NCBI GenBank assembly: GCA_016926755.1 | Contig: JAFGNZ010000130.1 | Coordinates: 1-64,000, forward strand | DNA: 64,000 bases | Direction of reading: 5' to 3' | Source of the DNA: Myxococcaceae bacterium | Lineage (GTDB): Bacteria > Myxococcota > Myxococcia > Myxococcales > Myxococcaceae | Part shown: piece after piece, positions 19,716 to 29,821 of the stretch | Layout: every line of letters begins with the position of its first letter | Numbering within the stretch: position 1 is the first letter of the stretch | Position numbers and translations under genes: made by a program | The notes under the pieces: generated by a model | The model's database searches: none | Told to the model about the DNA's origin: nothing | Seen by the model: the letters and a program-made list of their open reading frames with translations, nothing else

Positions 19716-20561
19716 CTACTTCTTGTTCTTCCAGTCCTCGAGCGCCTTGGCGACCGCGTCCTTGAAGAAGAAGTTCTCGTCCTTCAGGCCCAGCTCCCAG
19801 GCCACCTGAGCGACCTTGCGGGCCTCCGGGTAGTTGCCCTGCTTCGCCAGGATCTGCGCCTTGGCCCAGTGGTTGTACCAGTTGGGCTGAATGGCGATCG
19901 CGGTGTCCACGTACTTCAGCGCCGTGGCGTAGTCCTTCGTGTTCTCGGCCACGTAGCTGGCGGCGCTGGAGTGCGCGCGCCCCGCGCTGTCCAGCGCGGC
20001 CTTGATGTTGGCCTGCGCGTGCGCCGCCGTGTCGACCTTGATCGGCACCGAGACGCGCAGCTTCTCCCACTCCAGATCGAGCGAGGTGTCGCTGTCGGTG
20101 GTGTTGGAGAAGAGGAACGTCAGCCGCTCGCGCGCGGGGATCGTCGCGGTCGTCCCGGAGACGCGGACGACATCATCCTTGGCGTCGTACGGCTTGCCGG
20201 CCAGCGAGGCGAGCTCCTTGCTCAGGATGACGGTCCAGCCCTTCTGGCTGGGGAGGGTGATGATCGCGTAGGTGCCGGCCGGAACCGGCTTGCCGCCAAA
20301 CGTCACGTCGCGGCTGAAGGTGATCTTGGAGGACGCGTTGGCGCCCGTGCGCCACGGCTTGTCCCAGGGGACCAGCCCGCCCCAGATCTTGCGCCCCTTG
20401 ACGCCCGGGCTGGAGTACTCGATCGAGATGTCGGTCAGCCCCACCTCCTGGCTCACCTTCGCCGCCGGGCTGAGGGCCGGCAGCTTGAGCTGAGCGGCCG
20501 CGGGCTGCGCGGCCAGCATCACGAGAACAGCAAACACAGAACCGAAGGCAACCCTCGTCAT
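19716..20561 (-). CDS. DUF2911 domain / TPR secreted protein
   Basis: Signal MTRVAFGSVFAVLVMLAAQPAAAQ; ISIEYSSPGVKGRKIWGGLVPWDKPWRTGANASSKITFSRDVTFGG. Confidence 0.88.
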   Translation of the reverse strand: MTRVAFGSVFAVLVMLAAQPAAAQLKLPALSPAAKVSQEVGLTDISIEYSSPGVKGRKIWGGLVPWDKPWRTGANASSKITFSRDVTFGGKPVPAGTYAIITLPSQKGWTVILSKELASLAGKPYDAKDDVVRVSGTTATIPARERLTFLFSNTTDSDTSLDLEWEKLRVSVPIKVDTAAHAQANIKAALDSAGRAHSSAASYVAENTKDYATALKYVDTAIAIQPNWYNHWAKAQILAKQGNYPEARKVAQVAWELGLKDENFFFKDAVAKALEDWKNKK

Positions 20562-20717
20562 CGTCACTTCGTCCTTTCGCTCTGGGAAGGGTGAAGAGCG
20601 GCGCATCTATAGACCGGGCCCCCCGCCCCACCAAGCCTTTCGGGCCCAGGTCCCTTTGAATAAAGGCGGGGCCACCTGCGTCGGGGGGCCTGCCAACCCA
20701 CTGTCCGCAGGGCCCCC

Positions 20718-21377
20718 ATGATCCTCTCGCTCCTGAGCGTCACCCTCCTCGCCTCCGCTCCGACGATGCCGCCTCCCTCGTGCCAGACCGTGAACAGACA
20801 GACGGCCTGCGGCTACTCCTGCGCTACCAGCCTCAGCGGCGTCCGCTGCGCCAGCACCCCCTATGGGACGTGCAGGATGTTCCATGGCGAGGTGTACTGC
20901 TTCGATCCCCCCTTCTCGAGCATCCACCACCCGCCCGATGAGGGCCTGCGCCCCGAGTGCAAGGCGGTGGGAGGCGACGCGGCCTGTGGCTTCAACTGCC
21001 TGGTGGCGAAGGGCAAGGTCGCCTGCGCGCGGACGCCCTACGGCGTGTGTCGGGAGCACTATGGCCAGCTGAAGTGCTGGGACCCGCCAGAGTCCGTCAT
21101 CCACGAGTACGGCTCGCAGATGCCGCGCCCCACCTGCCTCACGGCCTCCACCTCGATCGAGTGTGGCTATGACTGCAAGGCCGATCGCGCCGAGGTGAAG
21201 TGCGCCGTGACGCCGGGCGGCCGGTGCGAGAAGCGCGACTCCGAGCTCATCTGCTTCGATCCGCCGCTGCTCTCGCACTGCTCGCACTCCCAGCCGCCCG
21301 ACCCCAACGAGGTGCGCAAGCCCAAATCCCAGCGGCAGGAGGAGAAGCCGGCCGAGACGCGCCAGACCGAGCACTGA
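20718..21377 (+). CDS. secreted cysteine-rich triple-repeat protein
   Basis: Three copies of C-x(8)-CG[YF]xC-x(6-8)-V-x-C-A-x-TP-x-GxC-...-C[FW]DPP. Confidence 0.8.
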   Translation: MILSLLSVTLLASAPTMPPPSCQTVNRQTACGYSCATSLSGVRCASTPYGTCRMFHGEVYCFDPPFSSIHHPPDEGLRPECKAVGGDAACGFNCLVAKGKVACARTPYGVCREHYGQLKCWDPPESVIHEYGSQMPRPTCLTASTSIECGYDCKADRAEVKCAVTPGGRCEKRDSELICFDPPLLSHCSHSQPPDPNEVRKPKSQRQEEKPAETRQTEH

Positions 21378-21423
21378 GCCTCCCTCGGACCGGCGCGTTG
21401 GGGTAGCGTGCCGGCCCCGAACC

Positions 21424-23364
21424 ATGCCCCCTCTTGGTTTCCCCTCGGACATCCAGAAGGAGCTCGAGGCCTCCACGTCCCTGGTGGAGGCCCTGAGGGC
21501 GCATTGGCCCGAGGCCATCGATCTCCGCACGGACCGGCTCTCCAGCTACTTCGAGCTGCCCTACCTCTTCCTGCCCGCCTTCCCTCACCTGCCGCTGCAT
21601 CAAGTCCGGCCGCTGGCGGCCTTCACGCGGCTGATGAGCGGCGCCCTCCAACAGCACGACACGCTGGCGGCCGGGGAGCGCACCCCGCTTCGGGCCGGCG
21701 AGGACGCCCTGCGCCTGATGGCGATGCAGTTCGAGGCCTGCCAGGCGCTGTACGCCTCGATCCCCGCCGGCGCCCCGTTCTGGGCGCGGCTGCGGACGTA
21801 CCTGTCGGAGTACGCGCACGCGTGCGTCGAGGAGCGGGCCTTCGGCCAGGCAGGGCGCTCCTGGCGCGAGTACACCCAGGAGGTGGCCCGCCGCATCATC
21901 CTCGGCAAGCACGGCGTCGCGCGCGCGGTCGTCGCGGGCCTCGTGGAGCTGGCGCGGGACGAGCGCCTGTTCGCGCCGCTGCTGGAGGCCCTCGACGCCT
22001 TCAACTTCGCGTCGCAGCTGTGCGACAACCTGCTGGACTGGCGTGACGACGCGTTCCAGAGCACCCCCTCCCTGCTGCTGGCGCGCGTCCTCCCGGAGCG
22101 GCCGACGCTCCAGGGCACGGCGCTGGAGCATGAGCTGGACCGGCTCGGGCGCGAGCTCTACCACGGAGGGCACGCCTCCCATGTCGTCGGGCTGGCCCTC
22201 TCGGCGCTGGACGCCGCGGACAAGCTCCACGAGCTGCTGCCCGGCGTCTCCCTGCCCTGGTACCTGCTGACGGACTCGCTGCGCCGCAGGTGCCTGGCCG
22301 TGCGGGAGCACATCCAGCGCATCACCGCGGAGCAGTTGCCGCGCGTCCGTGAGGCGCCTCGGCTCGAGCTGGAGCTGCCGGAGCCCGAGGAGCGCTGGCA
22401 GCGCGTGGCCTGGGGGGCGCTGCGCTTCCTGGTGCGACAGTGGCACCTGGGCTTCGGGGAGATGCGGGCGGCGGGGCACGCGTCGAAGCAAAAGGGCGCC
22501 GCGAGCGCGATCCTCCCGCGAGCCCTGGTGATCGAGGCGCTGTGCGACGCGGACGCCTTGCTGGGGGGCCGCATGAAGGGCCTGCTCGATTACGAGGTGC
22601 GCGTGCTGCTGGGCCGCCGTGGCCTCGAGCCCGCCACGGGAGGAAGCCCTCGCCCCGGACATTCGCCGGACGCAGACACCCTGGCGCATGTCGCACGGGC
22701 CCTGGTGCGCGCCGGTCATGGCGCCGAGGCCGAGCAGTCCTTCGGGGCGCCCTTGGAGGAGCTGCTCGCCACCTCCACGGGGAGTGCGGCGGAGCGGGCC
22801 ACGCTGCTCCACACGCTGTGGCTCCTCACGCCGGAGCGCCATGCGGCCCAGCTCCAGCGCTGCGCCGAGCAGCTCGAGGGCCTGCTGGAGCCCGTGGACT
22901 TCTGGAAGGACCTCTCGCACTTCGGCCCGTACTCCCGTGCTCATTCCAGCCTGCGGCTGCTGGCCTCGGCACGCCCGGAGTCACCCGCGCTGCGGCGCCT
23001 CGTCGAATTCCTCCACGCCTCCCAGCGGGGGGATGGAGGCTGGGGCGCGGGGGCGGGGCCCAGCGATGCGCTCAGCACGGCCCTGGCGCTGCTCACGCTC
23101 TCGGCGGCCCGGGGGACCGGGACACACCTGGTGGACGCGGGGCTCGCCGCGCGCGCGCTCGGCTTCCTCGAGGCGGCCCGAGGCGCCGAGGGGGCCTGGC
23201 CAGCGCAGCCCGTGCCGAAGCCCTACCTCGACACCCCCGCCGTCAGCCGCACGCTCACGAGCGCACTCGTGCTCCAGGCGGCGCTGAGCTGCCAGCGCTG
23301 GGGTGAGGAGCCCCTCGCGCCGCGGCCACCGAAAGAAGGCAGCCGGAAGGAGAGAACGCTGTAG
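21424..23364 (+). CDS. class-I isoprenoid-synthase-like domain fused to terpenoid-cyclase/prenyltransferase-like alpha-toroid region
   Basis: FNFASQLCDNLLDWRDDAFQSTPSLLLARVL resembles a second Asp-rich motif; C-term VEFLHASQRGDGGWGAGAGPSDALSTALALLTL and YLDTPAVSRTLTSALVLQA resemble QW/prenyltransferase repeats. Confidence 0.65.
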   Translation: MPPLGFPSDIQKELEASTSLVEALRAHWPEAIDLRTDRLSSYFELPYLFLPAFPHLPLHQVRPLAAFTRLMSGALQQHDTLAAGERTPLRAGEDALRLMAMQFEACQALYASIPAGAPFWARLRTYLSEYAHACVEERAFGQAGRSWREYTQEVARRIILGKHGVARAVVAGLVELARDERLFAPLLEALDAFNFASQLCDNLLDWRDDAFQSTPSLLLARVLPERPTLQGTALEHELDRLGRELYHGGHASHVVGLALSALDAADKLHELLPGVSLPWYLLTDSLRRRCLAVREHIQRITAEQLPRVREAPRLELELPEPEERWQRVAWGALRFLVRQWHLGFGEMRAAGHASKQKGAASAILPRALVIEALCDADALLGGRMKGLLDYEVRVLLGRRGLEPATGGSPRPGHSPDADTLAHVARALVRAGHGAEAEQSFGAPLEELLATSTGSAAERATLLHTLWLLTPERHAAQLQRCAEQLEGLLEPVDFWKDLSHFGPYSRAHSSLRLLASARPESPALRRLVEFLHASQRGDGGWGAGAGPSDALSTALALLTLSAARGTGTHLVDAGLAARALGFLEAARGAEGAWPAQPVPKPYLDTPAVSRTLTSALVLQAALSCQRWGEEPLAPRPPKEGSRKERTL

Positions 23365-23482
23365 TCTCGCCGCCCTGCTTGCACGGAGGAGGCGATGAGG
23401 CGGGCGATGGAGGGTGGGCACCAGGGCAAGGTGCTGCTGACGCCGGTGAAGGCCTGAAGCACCCACTGCGAGGAGCGATTCC

Positions 23483-24250
23483 ATGCCAGGACGAGTCGAA
23501 GGCAAGGTGGCGCTGGTGACGGGTGGAGCGTCGGGGCTCGGCGCGGCGTCCGCGCGGATGCTCGTGCGCGAGGGCGCGCGGGTGGCCATCACGGACATCA
23601 ACGAGGAGCAGGGCCAGGCGCTGGCGAAGGAGCTGGGCGAGGCGGCTCGCTTCTGGCGCCTGGACGTCACCCGCGAGGAGGACTGGAAGAGCGTGGTGGA
23701 CGCGGTGCTGGCCACCTTCGGCCGGCTGGACGTGGTGGTGAACAACGCCGGCATCGGCATCGTCAAGGACGTGGAGTCGCTCTCGATCGAGGAGTGGCGG
23801 CGGGTCCACGCGGTGAACCTGGACGGCGTCTTCCTGGGCTGCAAGCACGGGATCCGCGGCATGCGGCAGTGCGGCGCGCGGGGCTCCATCATCAACATGA
23901 GCTCCGTGGCCGGCCTGGTGGGAGTGGCCGCCTTCCCCGCCTACAGCTCGAGCAAGGGCGGCGTCCGCCTGCTGACGAAGTCCGTGGCGCTGCACTGCGC
24001 CCAGAAGGGCTACGGCATCCGCTGCAACTCCATCCACCCGGTGTTCGTGGAGACGCCCATGGTGGAGGCGCTGGCGAGCCTCTCCGGCAGCGCCACGGAG
24101 GGCAAGGCGCGGATGGCCAAGGGGATCCCGATCGGCAGGCTCGGCGAGCCTGAAGAGGTGGCGTACGCCGTCGTGTACCTGGCCTCCGACGAGTCCCGGC
24201 TGATGACGGGCTCGGAGCTCGTCCTGGACGGTGGCCTCACGGCCATGTGA
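23483..24250 (+). CDS. SDR family oxidoreductase
   Basis: [42 protein letters not shown]. Confidence 0.94.
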   Translation: MPGRVEGKVALVTGGASGLGAASARMLVREGARVAITDINEEQGQALAKELGEAARFWRLDVTREEDWKSVVDAVLATFGRLDVVVNNAGIGIVKDVESLSIEEWRRVHAVNLDGVFLGCKHGIRGMRQCGARGSIINMSSVAGLVGVAAFPAYSSSKGGVRLLTKSVALHCAQKGYGIRCNSIHPVFVETPMVEALASLSGSATEGKARMAKGIPIGRLGEPEEVAYAVVYLASDESRLMTGSELVLDGGLTAM

Positions 24251-24336
24251 GCCGCCGCCCGGCCCGCCGGGACACCGACGCTGGATCTCCGCCCCTCGGT
24301 AGTAGGCTGTAGCCCCGTCACTGCGGTCGCACGGGG

Positions 24337-27300
24337 ATGCAGGGGTACAGAGCCATGGGACAGCGCACGGGCTACACCTTCCACGAGACAGTTCACGAGA
24401 GCCCTCGCTCGATGCTCATCCGGGCCACCCGGCGCAGCGACGAGTGCCCCGTCATCCTCAAGCTGCCCGGCAGCGACTACCTCGATCGGCGCCGCACGCT
24501 GGAGATCCACCGCGAGCACGCCATCGCCCGCCGCGTGGAGGGGGACGGCATCCTCCGGGTCTTCGGCGTCGAGGAGCTGAGCGATCGCGTGGCCCTCGTC
24601 CTCGAGGACTTCGGCGGCCGCTCCCTCCGGCACCTGCTCGATGAGCGCGGGCCGCTCAACGTGGACACCTTCCTCGACTACGCCATCCGCATCAGCGCGG
24701 CCCTGGGGCACATCCACCGCCAAGGCGTCATCCACAAGGACATCAAGCCGCAGAACGTGATCGTCAACCCCGACACCGGGGTACTGAAGATCGCCGACTT
24801 CTCCATCTCGGTCGCCATCGCGGTGGAGGCCGCCACCCCCGAGAGCCCCACCGCGCTGACCGGGACGCTGGCCTACATGGCGCCGGAGCAGACGGGCCGC
24901 ATGAACCGCGGCGTGGACTACCGCGCGGACTTCTACTCCCTGGGCGCCACCTTCTTCGAGCTGCTGACCGACCGCTGCCCCTTCGAGTCCAGCACCCCGC
25001 TCGAGCTGCTCCATGCCCACGTGGCCCAGGTGCCGCCCTCGCCCCGCCAGGTGTTCCCGGAGATCCCGGAGCCCATCGCCGCCGTCGTGCTCAAGCTGCT
25101 CTCCAAGGATCCCGCCGCCCGCTACCAGAGCGCCTGGGGGCTCATCGCGGACCTCGAGGAGTGCCAGCGCCGGCTCCGGGCGAAGCTGCTCCACTCCCCC
25201 TTCCCGCTCGGCACCTCGGACCGGGCGATCGAGTTCCGGCTGCCCCAGGGGCTCTACGGGCGCGCCGGGGACGTCGATCGCCTGGTCTCCGCGCACGCGC
25301 GTGCCGTCTCGGGCCGGGGCGAGCTGCAGCTGATCGCCGGCTCGGCGGGAATCGGCAAGTCCTCGCTCGTCAACGAGCTCCACCGGGCGACGGCGGCGAG
25401 CCGCGGCCGCTTCACCTCGGGCAAGTGTGACCAGCTCCACCGCGGCGTGCCCTTCGATGCCGTCCACCAGGCCCTGCGCTACCTCGTCCGCCAGACGCTC
25501 GCCGAAGGTGATGCGGCGGTGGAGCTGGCGCGCAAGGGCCTCGACGAGGCGCTCGGGGTGAACGCGGCCGTGCTCGTGGAGGCCGTCCCCGAGGCCCGGG
25601 CGCTGCTCGGCGATCAGCCCCCGCCCGCGCCCCTGCCCGCCGCCGAGTCCCGCAACCGCCTCAACCGCGTGCTGGCCCGGGCGCTGCAGGCCTTCGCCAC
25701 CCCCGAGCGTCCCCTCGTCCTCTTCCTGGATGATCTGCAGTGGGCGGACGTCGCCACGCTCTCGCTGCTCCAGGCGCTCGCCAGCGATCCGGACAGCCGG
25801 CACCTGCTGCCCGTCGGCGCCTACCGCGACACCGAGCTCTCCGCCACCCATCCCCTGGCCTTCACGCTGGCCGAGCTGCGCGCCACCGGCACTCCGCTCC
25901 ATGAGATCCACCTCACCCCGCTCGGCCCCGAGGAGACAGCCCGCATGGTCCGCGAGGCCACCGGCGCCGACACCGGCCGCGCGCTGGGGCTGGGCCAGCT
26001 CATCCACGCCAGGACGGGAGGCAACCCCTTCTCCATCCGCGAGTTCCTCCGCTTCCTGCGCGATCAGTCGCTGATCCACTTCGACACGCGCTCCGGCCGC
26101 TGGGAGTGGGATCTGGCCCAGATCGAGTCCCGGGAGATCCCCGGCGACGTGGCCGGGCTGATGGCGGACGAGCTGCGACGGCTGCCTCGGGAGACCGGGG
26201 ATCTCCTCCAGCTCGCCGCCTGCCTCGGCGTGGTGTTCGGTTTCCGAAACCTCGTGGCGATCCACGGCGCGACGCCCCAGGAGACGGCGCGGACGCTGTG
26301 GCGCGCCATCGAGCACGGGTTCGTGCTGCCGCTGAGCAGGGACTACCTGCTGCTCGATCTCCAGGGGGGCATTCCCCTCCCCGAGGATCTGGAGGTGTCC
26401 TTCCGCTTCCTCCACGATCGCGTCCGTCAGGCGGCCTACTCCCTGCTGCCCGCGGGCGAGCGCGCCGAGCGCCACGCCCGGATCGGCCTCCAGCTGCTCG
26501 AGGAGGCGCGGGCCCAAGGGACGCTGGAGGAGCGCGCCTTCGTCATCCTGCCGCACCTGGCGCATGCCCCGGAGCGGATCGGCCCGGACGCGCTGCGGAT
26601 CGAGCTGACCGATCTCCACCTCCGCGCGGGGCGCCGCGCGAAGGCCTCGGGGGCCTACCGCACCGCCTGCGAGCTCTTCCGGGCCGGAGGCGGGCTGTTG
26701 CCCCCGGCCGCGTGGGAGCGCGAGTACGATCGGGCCTTCACGCTCGAGCTGGAGCTGGCCGAGTCCAGCTACCTGGCCGGCGAGCTCGAGGCGGCCGCCT
26801 CGGGCTTCTCCACGCTCCTCGCGCGGGCGCGCACCCTCGGACAAAAGGCCAGCGTCCTCGCCATGCAGGCGACGCTGGCCTCGCTGAGCAGTCAACACAG
26901 CGAGGCGCTCCGGATCGGCTTCGAGGGCCTGCGCCTGCTCGGAGTGGAGGTGCCGAGCACGGTGGACCCGGCGGCGATCACCGCGGAGCTGGGCGCGGTG
27001 GCGGAGCAGCTCGCCGGCCGCGGCCCGGCGGACCTGCTCGATCTCCCCCGGATGAAAGATCCGAATGTGGAGCTCTCGATCAACCTGCTGGCCAGCATCG
27101 CGGCCTCGGCCTACATGGCCGATCAGCCCCTCTTCGCGCTGCTCGTGCTGCGGATCGTCCGGCTCTCGCTGGAGCACGGCAATAGCCGCCTCTCGGCCTT
27201 CGGCTACGTCAGCTACGGTGTCCTCCTGGCGGCGGCGCTCGATGATCCCGGCACGGGGCGGCAGTTCGGTCAGCTCGCCGTCGAGCTGTCCGCGCGCTTC

Positions 27301-29763
27301 CGGGATCCGATGCTGCACGCCCGCGTCCGCTACATGCGCGCTGGGCTGATCGATCACTGGACCCACGGCGCGCGCGCCGGGATCGCCGAGCTCACCGAGG
27401 CGTACAAGGGGCTGATGGAGAGCGGTGACTGGATCTACGCCGGGCACTGCCTGACCACGCGGCTCTGGCGGCGGGTGGCGGTGGGAGATCCCCTGCCGGA
27501 GATCCTGGCGGAGAACCGCCGCTTCATCGAGTTCCTCGAGACGAAGAGGGATCCGGACTCGCTGCAGATGTTCCTGAGCGCGCACTGGACGCTGCTGGCG
27601 CTCACCGGCGTCGAAGAGCCCGCGCCGGTGATCCCCTCCAGCGGGATGGGCAACACGGTGCGCGCGTACCTGACGATGGCCGCGGCCGAGCGACACTACC
27701 TGCTGCGGCGGCCGGCGGAGAGCCTGGCGATGGCCGAGGAGGTGGTGCCGCTGCTGCCATTCATCTCCGGCCACTTCCATGTCGCCACGCACGCCTTCTT
27801 CCATGCGCTGAGCGCGGCCGAGGCGTGCGCGAGCGCAGACGAGCCGCGGCGCCAGGAGCTGCTCCAGGTGCTGGAGCAGCACCGGGCCTCGCTGGAGAAG
27901 TACGCCAGCCGCTGCCCGGAGAACTTCTCGCCCTACCGCCTGCTGGTGAGCGCGGAGCTGTTCCGGGTCCAGGGCAAGGAGCCCGAGGCGCTCGCCGAGT
28001 ACGAGCGCGCCATCGCCGCGGCGCGCGCCAGCGGCTTCCTGGGGGTGGAGGCGATCGCCTGCGAGCAGGCCTTCCGCTTCCTGGCGAAGCAGGGCCGCCG
28101 CCTTGTCTCCTCGGCGTACCTGCTCGAGGCCCTCTACGCCTACGAGCGCTGGGGGGCCACCTCCAAGGCGCGGCTGCTGGCGACCGAGCAGTCCAACCTC
28201 CTGCTGTCCCACGGCAGCACGCTGCGACGCTGGGACGGCAAGCCTCGCGGTGGATCGACGGCCCCGTCGACGCTCCAGCTGGAGCACGGGACCTCCACGT
28301 ACCCGTCCAGCTCCGAGTCGATCTCCGAGTCGCTCGACGTGACGTCGGCGATGAAGGCCTCGCAGGCCATCTCCAGCGAGATCCTCTTCCCGCAGCTGGT
28401 CACCAACCTCATCCACGTCGTGATGGAGAGCGCGGGGGCCCAGCGCGGCGTGCTGGTGCTGCAGCGGGGCCAGGAGTTCTTCGTCGAGGCCTCGGGCGAG
28501 GTCGGCCACCGGGACGCCCCCCCCGAGCCGGCGCGGCCCCTGGCCGAGAGCGACGCGCTCTGCCACGCGATCGCCACCCAGGTGCTGCAAACGAGCGCGC
28601 ACGTGCTGATCGATGACGCCACCACGGAGGAGGCCTGGCGCGCCGATCCCTACGTCTCCAGCCGCAGCGTGCGCTCGGTGCTCTGCGCGCCCATCCGGCA
28701 CCGAGGACAGCTGCTCGGGCTGTTCTACCTGGAGAACAACCTCACCTCCGGGGCCTTCAACACCAGCCGGCTCAAGGTGCTGGGGATGCTGACGGCCCAG
28801 GCGGCCATCTCCATCGAGAACGCGGAGCTGTACCGGCGGCTCGAGGACTACAGCCACACGCTGGAGGATCGCGTCGCGGACCGCACCGCGGAGCTGTACA
28901 ACAAGAACGCGGAGCTGCAGCGGGCGCTGGAGACACTCAAGGCCATGCAGGCGCAGATCGTCACCCAGGAGAAGCTCGCCTCGCTGGGAGCGCTGACCGC
29001 CGGCATCGCCCACGAGCTGAAGAACCCGCTGAACTTCGTGAGCAACTTCGCCGCGCTCTCGCTCGAGCGGATGCACGAGCTCCGGGAGGGCGTGAACGGC
29101 GCCACGCCTCCCACGCCGGAGCAGCGGGAGGAGGTTGACATCACCCTGGGCGAGCTGGAGATGAACGCCCGGAAGATCCGCGAGCACGGGCAGCGGGCCG
29201 TCAGCATCATCGACGGGATGCTGCAGCACGCGCGCGGCAAGCGAGGCGACAAGCGGGCCGCCAACGTGAACCAGCTGGTGGAGGAGGCGGTGCGCCTGGT
29301 CCAGCACGGGCTGAAGGCCAAGAGCGCGCGGCGCAACGTGGTGATCGAGACCGCCTTCGACGCCACGCTGCCGGACGTCAACCTGGTGTCGGACGACATC
29401 CGCCGGGTGGTGCTCAACCTGGTGGACAACGCCTGCTACTCGGCGAGCGAGAAGGCGCTGCAGCCTGGGAGCACGGAGGCGGCGCGGGTGAAGGTGTCCA
29501 CGCGGTGGACGGGCAAGGAGGTGGAGATCCGCGTGCGGGACAACGGCAAGGGGATCCCGGCGCAGGTGCGGGAGAAGCTCTTCACGCCCTTCTTCACCAC
29601 CAAGCCCACGGGAGAGGGCACGGGGCTGGGGCTGTCCATCAGCCACGAGATCGTCGTGGTGTCGCTGGGCGGCAAGCTGTCGGTGGAGTCCGAGGAGGGC
29701 AGGTACGCGGAGTTCATCGTGGTGCTGCCGGGCGGCGGCCGGCGGGCGGACCCAGCGCTCTGA
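24337..29763 (+). CDS. Ser/Thr kinase - AAA ATPase/TPR - GAF - histidine kinase fusion
   Basis: HRQGVIHKDIKPQNVIVNP; GSAGIGKSSLVNEL; GAF (LCAPIRHRGQLLGLFYLENN); GIAHELKNPLNFVSNF; TGLGLSISHEIV. Confidence 0.94.
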   Translation: MQGYRAMGQRTGYTFHETVHESPRSMLIRATRRSDECPVILKLPGSDYLDRRRTLEIHREHAIARRVEGDGILRVFGVEELSDRVALVLEDFGGRSLRHLLDERGPLNVDTFLDYAIRISAALGHIHRQGVIHKDIKPQNVIVNPDTGVLKIADFSISVAIAVEAATPESPTALTGTLAYMAPEQTGRMNRGVDYRADFYSLGATFFELLTDRCPFESSTPLELLHAHVAQVPPSPRQVFPEIPEPIAAVVLKLLSKDPAARYQSAWGLIADLEECQRRLRAKLLHSPFPLGTSDRAIEFRLPQGLYGRAGDVDRLVSAHARAVSGRGELQLIAGSAGIGKSSLVNELHRATAASRGRFTSGKCDQLHRGVPFDAVHQALRYLVRQTLAEGDAAVELARKGLDEALGVNAAVLVEAVPEARALLGDQPPPAPLPAAESRNRLNRVLARALQAFATPERPLVLFLDDLQWADVATLSLLQALASDPDSRHLLPVGAYRDTELSATHPLAFTLAELRATGTPLHEIHLTPLGPEETARMVREATGADTGRALGLGQLIHARTGGNPFSIREFLRFLRDQSLIHFDTRSGRWEWDLAQIESREIPGDVAGLMADELRRLPRETGDLLQLAACLGVVFGFRNLVAIHGATPQETARTLWRAIEHGFVLPLSRDYLLLDLQGGIPLPEDLEVSFRFLHDRVRQAAYSLLPAGERAERHARIGLQLLEEARAQGTLEERAFVILPHLAHAPERIGPDALRIELTDLHLRAGRRAKASGAYRTACELFRAGGGLLPPAAWEREYDRAFTLELELAESSYLAGELEAAASGFSTLLARARTLGQKASVLAMQATLASLSSQHSEALRIGFEGLRLLGVEVPSTVDPAAITAELGAVAEQLAGRGPADLLDLPRMKDPNVELSINLLASIAASAYMADQPLFALLVLRIVRLSLEHGNSRLSAFGYVSYGVLLAAALDDPGTGRQFGQLAVELSARFRDPMLHARVRYMRAGLIDHWTHGARAGIAELTEAYKGLMESGDWIYAGHCLTTRLWRRVAVGDPLPEILAENRRFIEFLETKRDPDSLQMFLSAHWTLLALTGVEEPAPVIPSSGMGNTVRAYLTMAAAERHYLLRRPAESLAMAEEVVPLLPFISGHFHVATHAFFHALSAAEACASADEPRRQELLQVLEQHRASLEKYASRCPENFSPYRLLVSAELFRVQGKEPEALAEYERAIAAARASGFLGVEAIACEQAFRFLAKQGRRLVSSAYLLEALYAYERWGATSKARLLATEQSNLLLSHGSTLRRWDGKPRGGSTAPSTLQLEHGTSTYPSSSESISESLDVTSAMKASQAISSEILFPQLVTNLIHVVMESAGAQRGVLVLQRGQEFFVEASGEVGHRDAPPEPARPLAESDALCHAIATQVLQTSAHVLIDDATTEEAWRADPYVSSRSVRSVLCAPIRHRGQLLGLFYLENNLTSGAFNTSRLKVLGMLTAQAAISIENAELYRRLEDYSHTLEDRVADRTAELYNKNAELQRALETLKAMQAQIVTQEKLASLGALTAGIAHELKNPLNFVSNFAALSLERMHELREGVNGATPPTPEQREEVDITLGELEMNARKIREHGQRAVSIIDGMLQHARGKRGDKRAANVNQLVEEAVRLVQHGLKAKSARRNVVIETAFDATLPDVNLVSDDIRRVVLNLVDNACYSASEKALQPGSTEAARVKVSTRWTGKEVEIRVRDNGKGIPAQVREKLFTPFFTTKPTGEGTGLGLSISHEIVVVSLGGKLSVESEEGRYAEFIVVLPGGGRRADPAL

Positions 29764-29821
29764 GGCTCCGCTTCCCGAGTGGACGGGCCCAGGCGACCGC
29801 AGGCTGAGCCTTCCAGTCGGC

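Noticed and set aside
21247-22944. 565-aa minus-strand ORF
   Set aside because: Shadow of the isoprenoid-synthase-like gene; low-quality His/Arg/Gln-rich translation.
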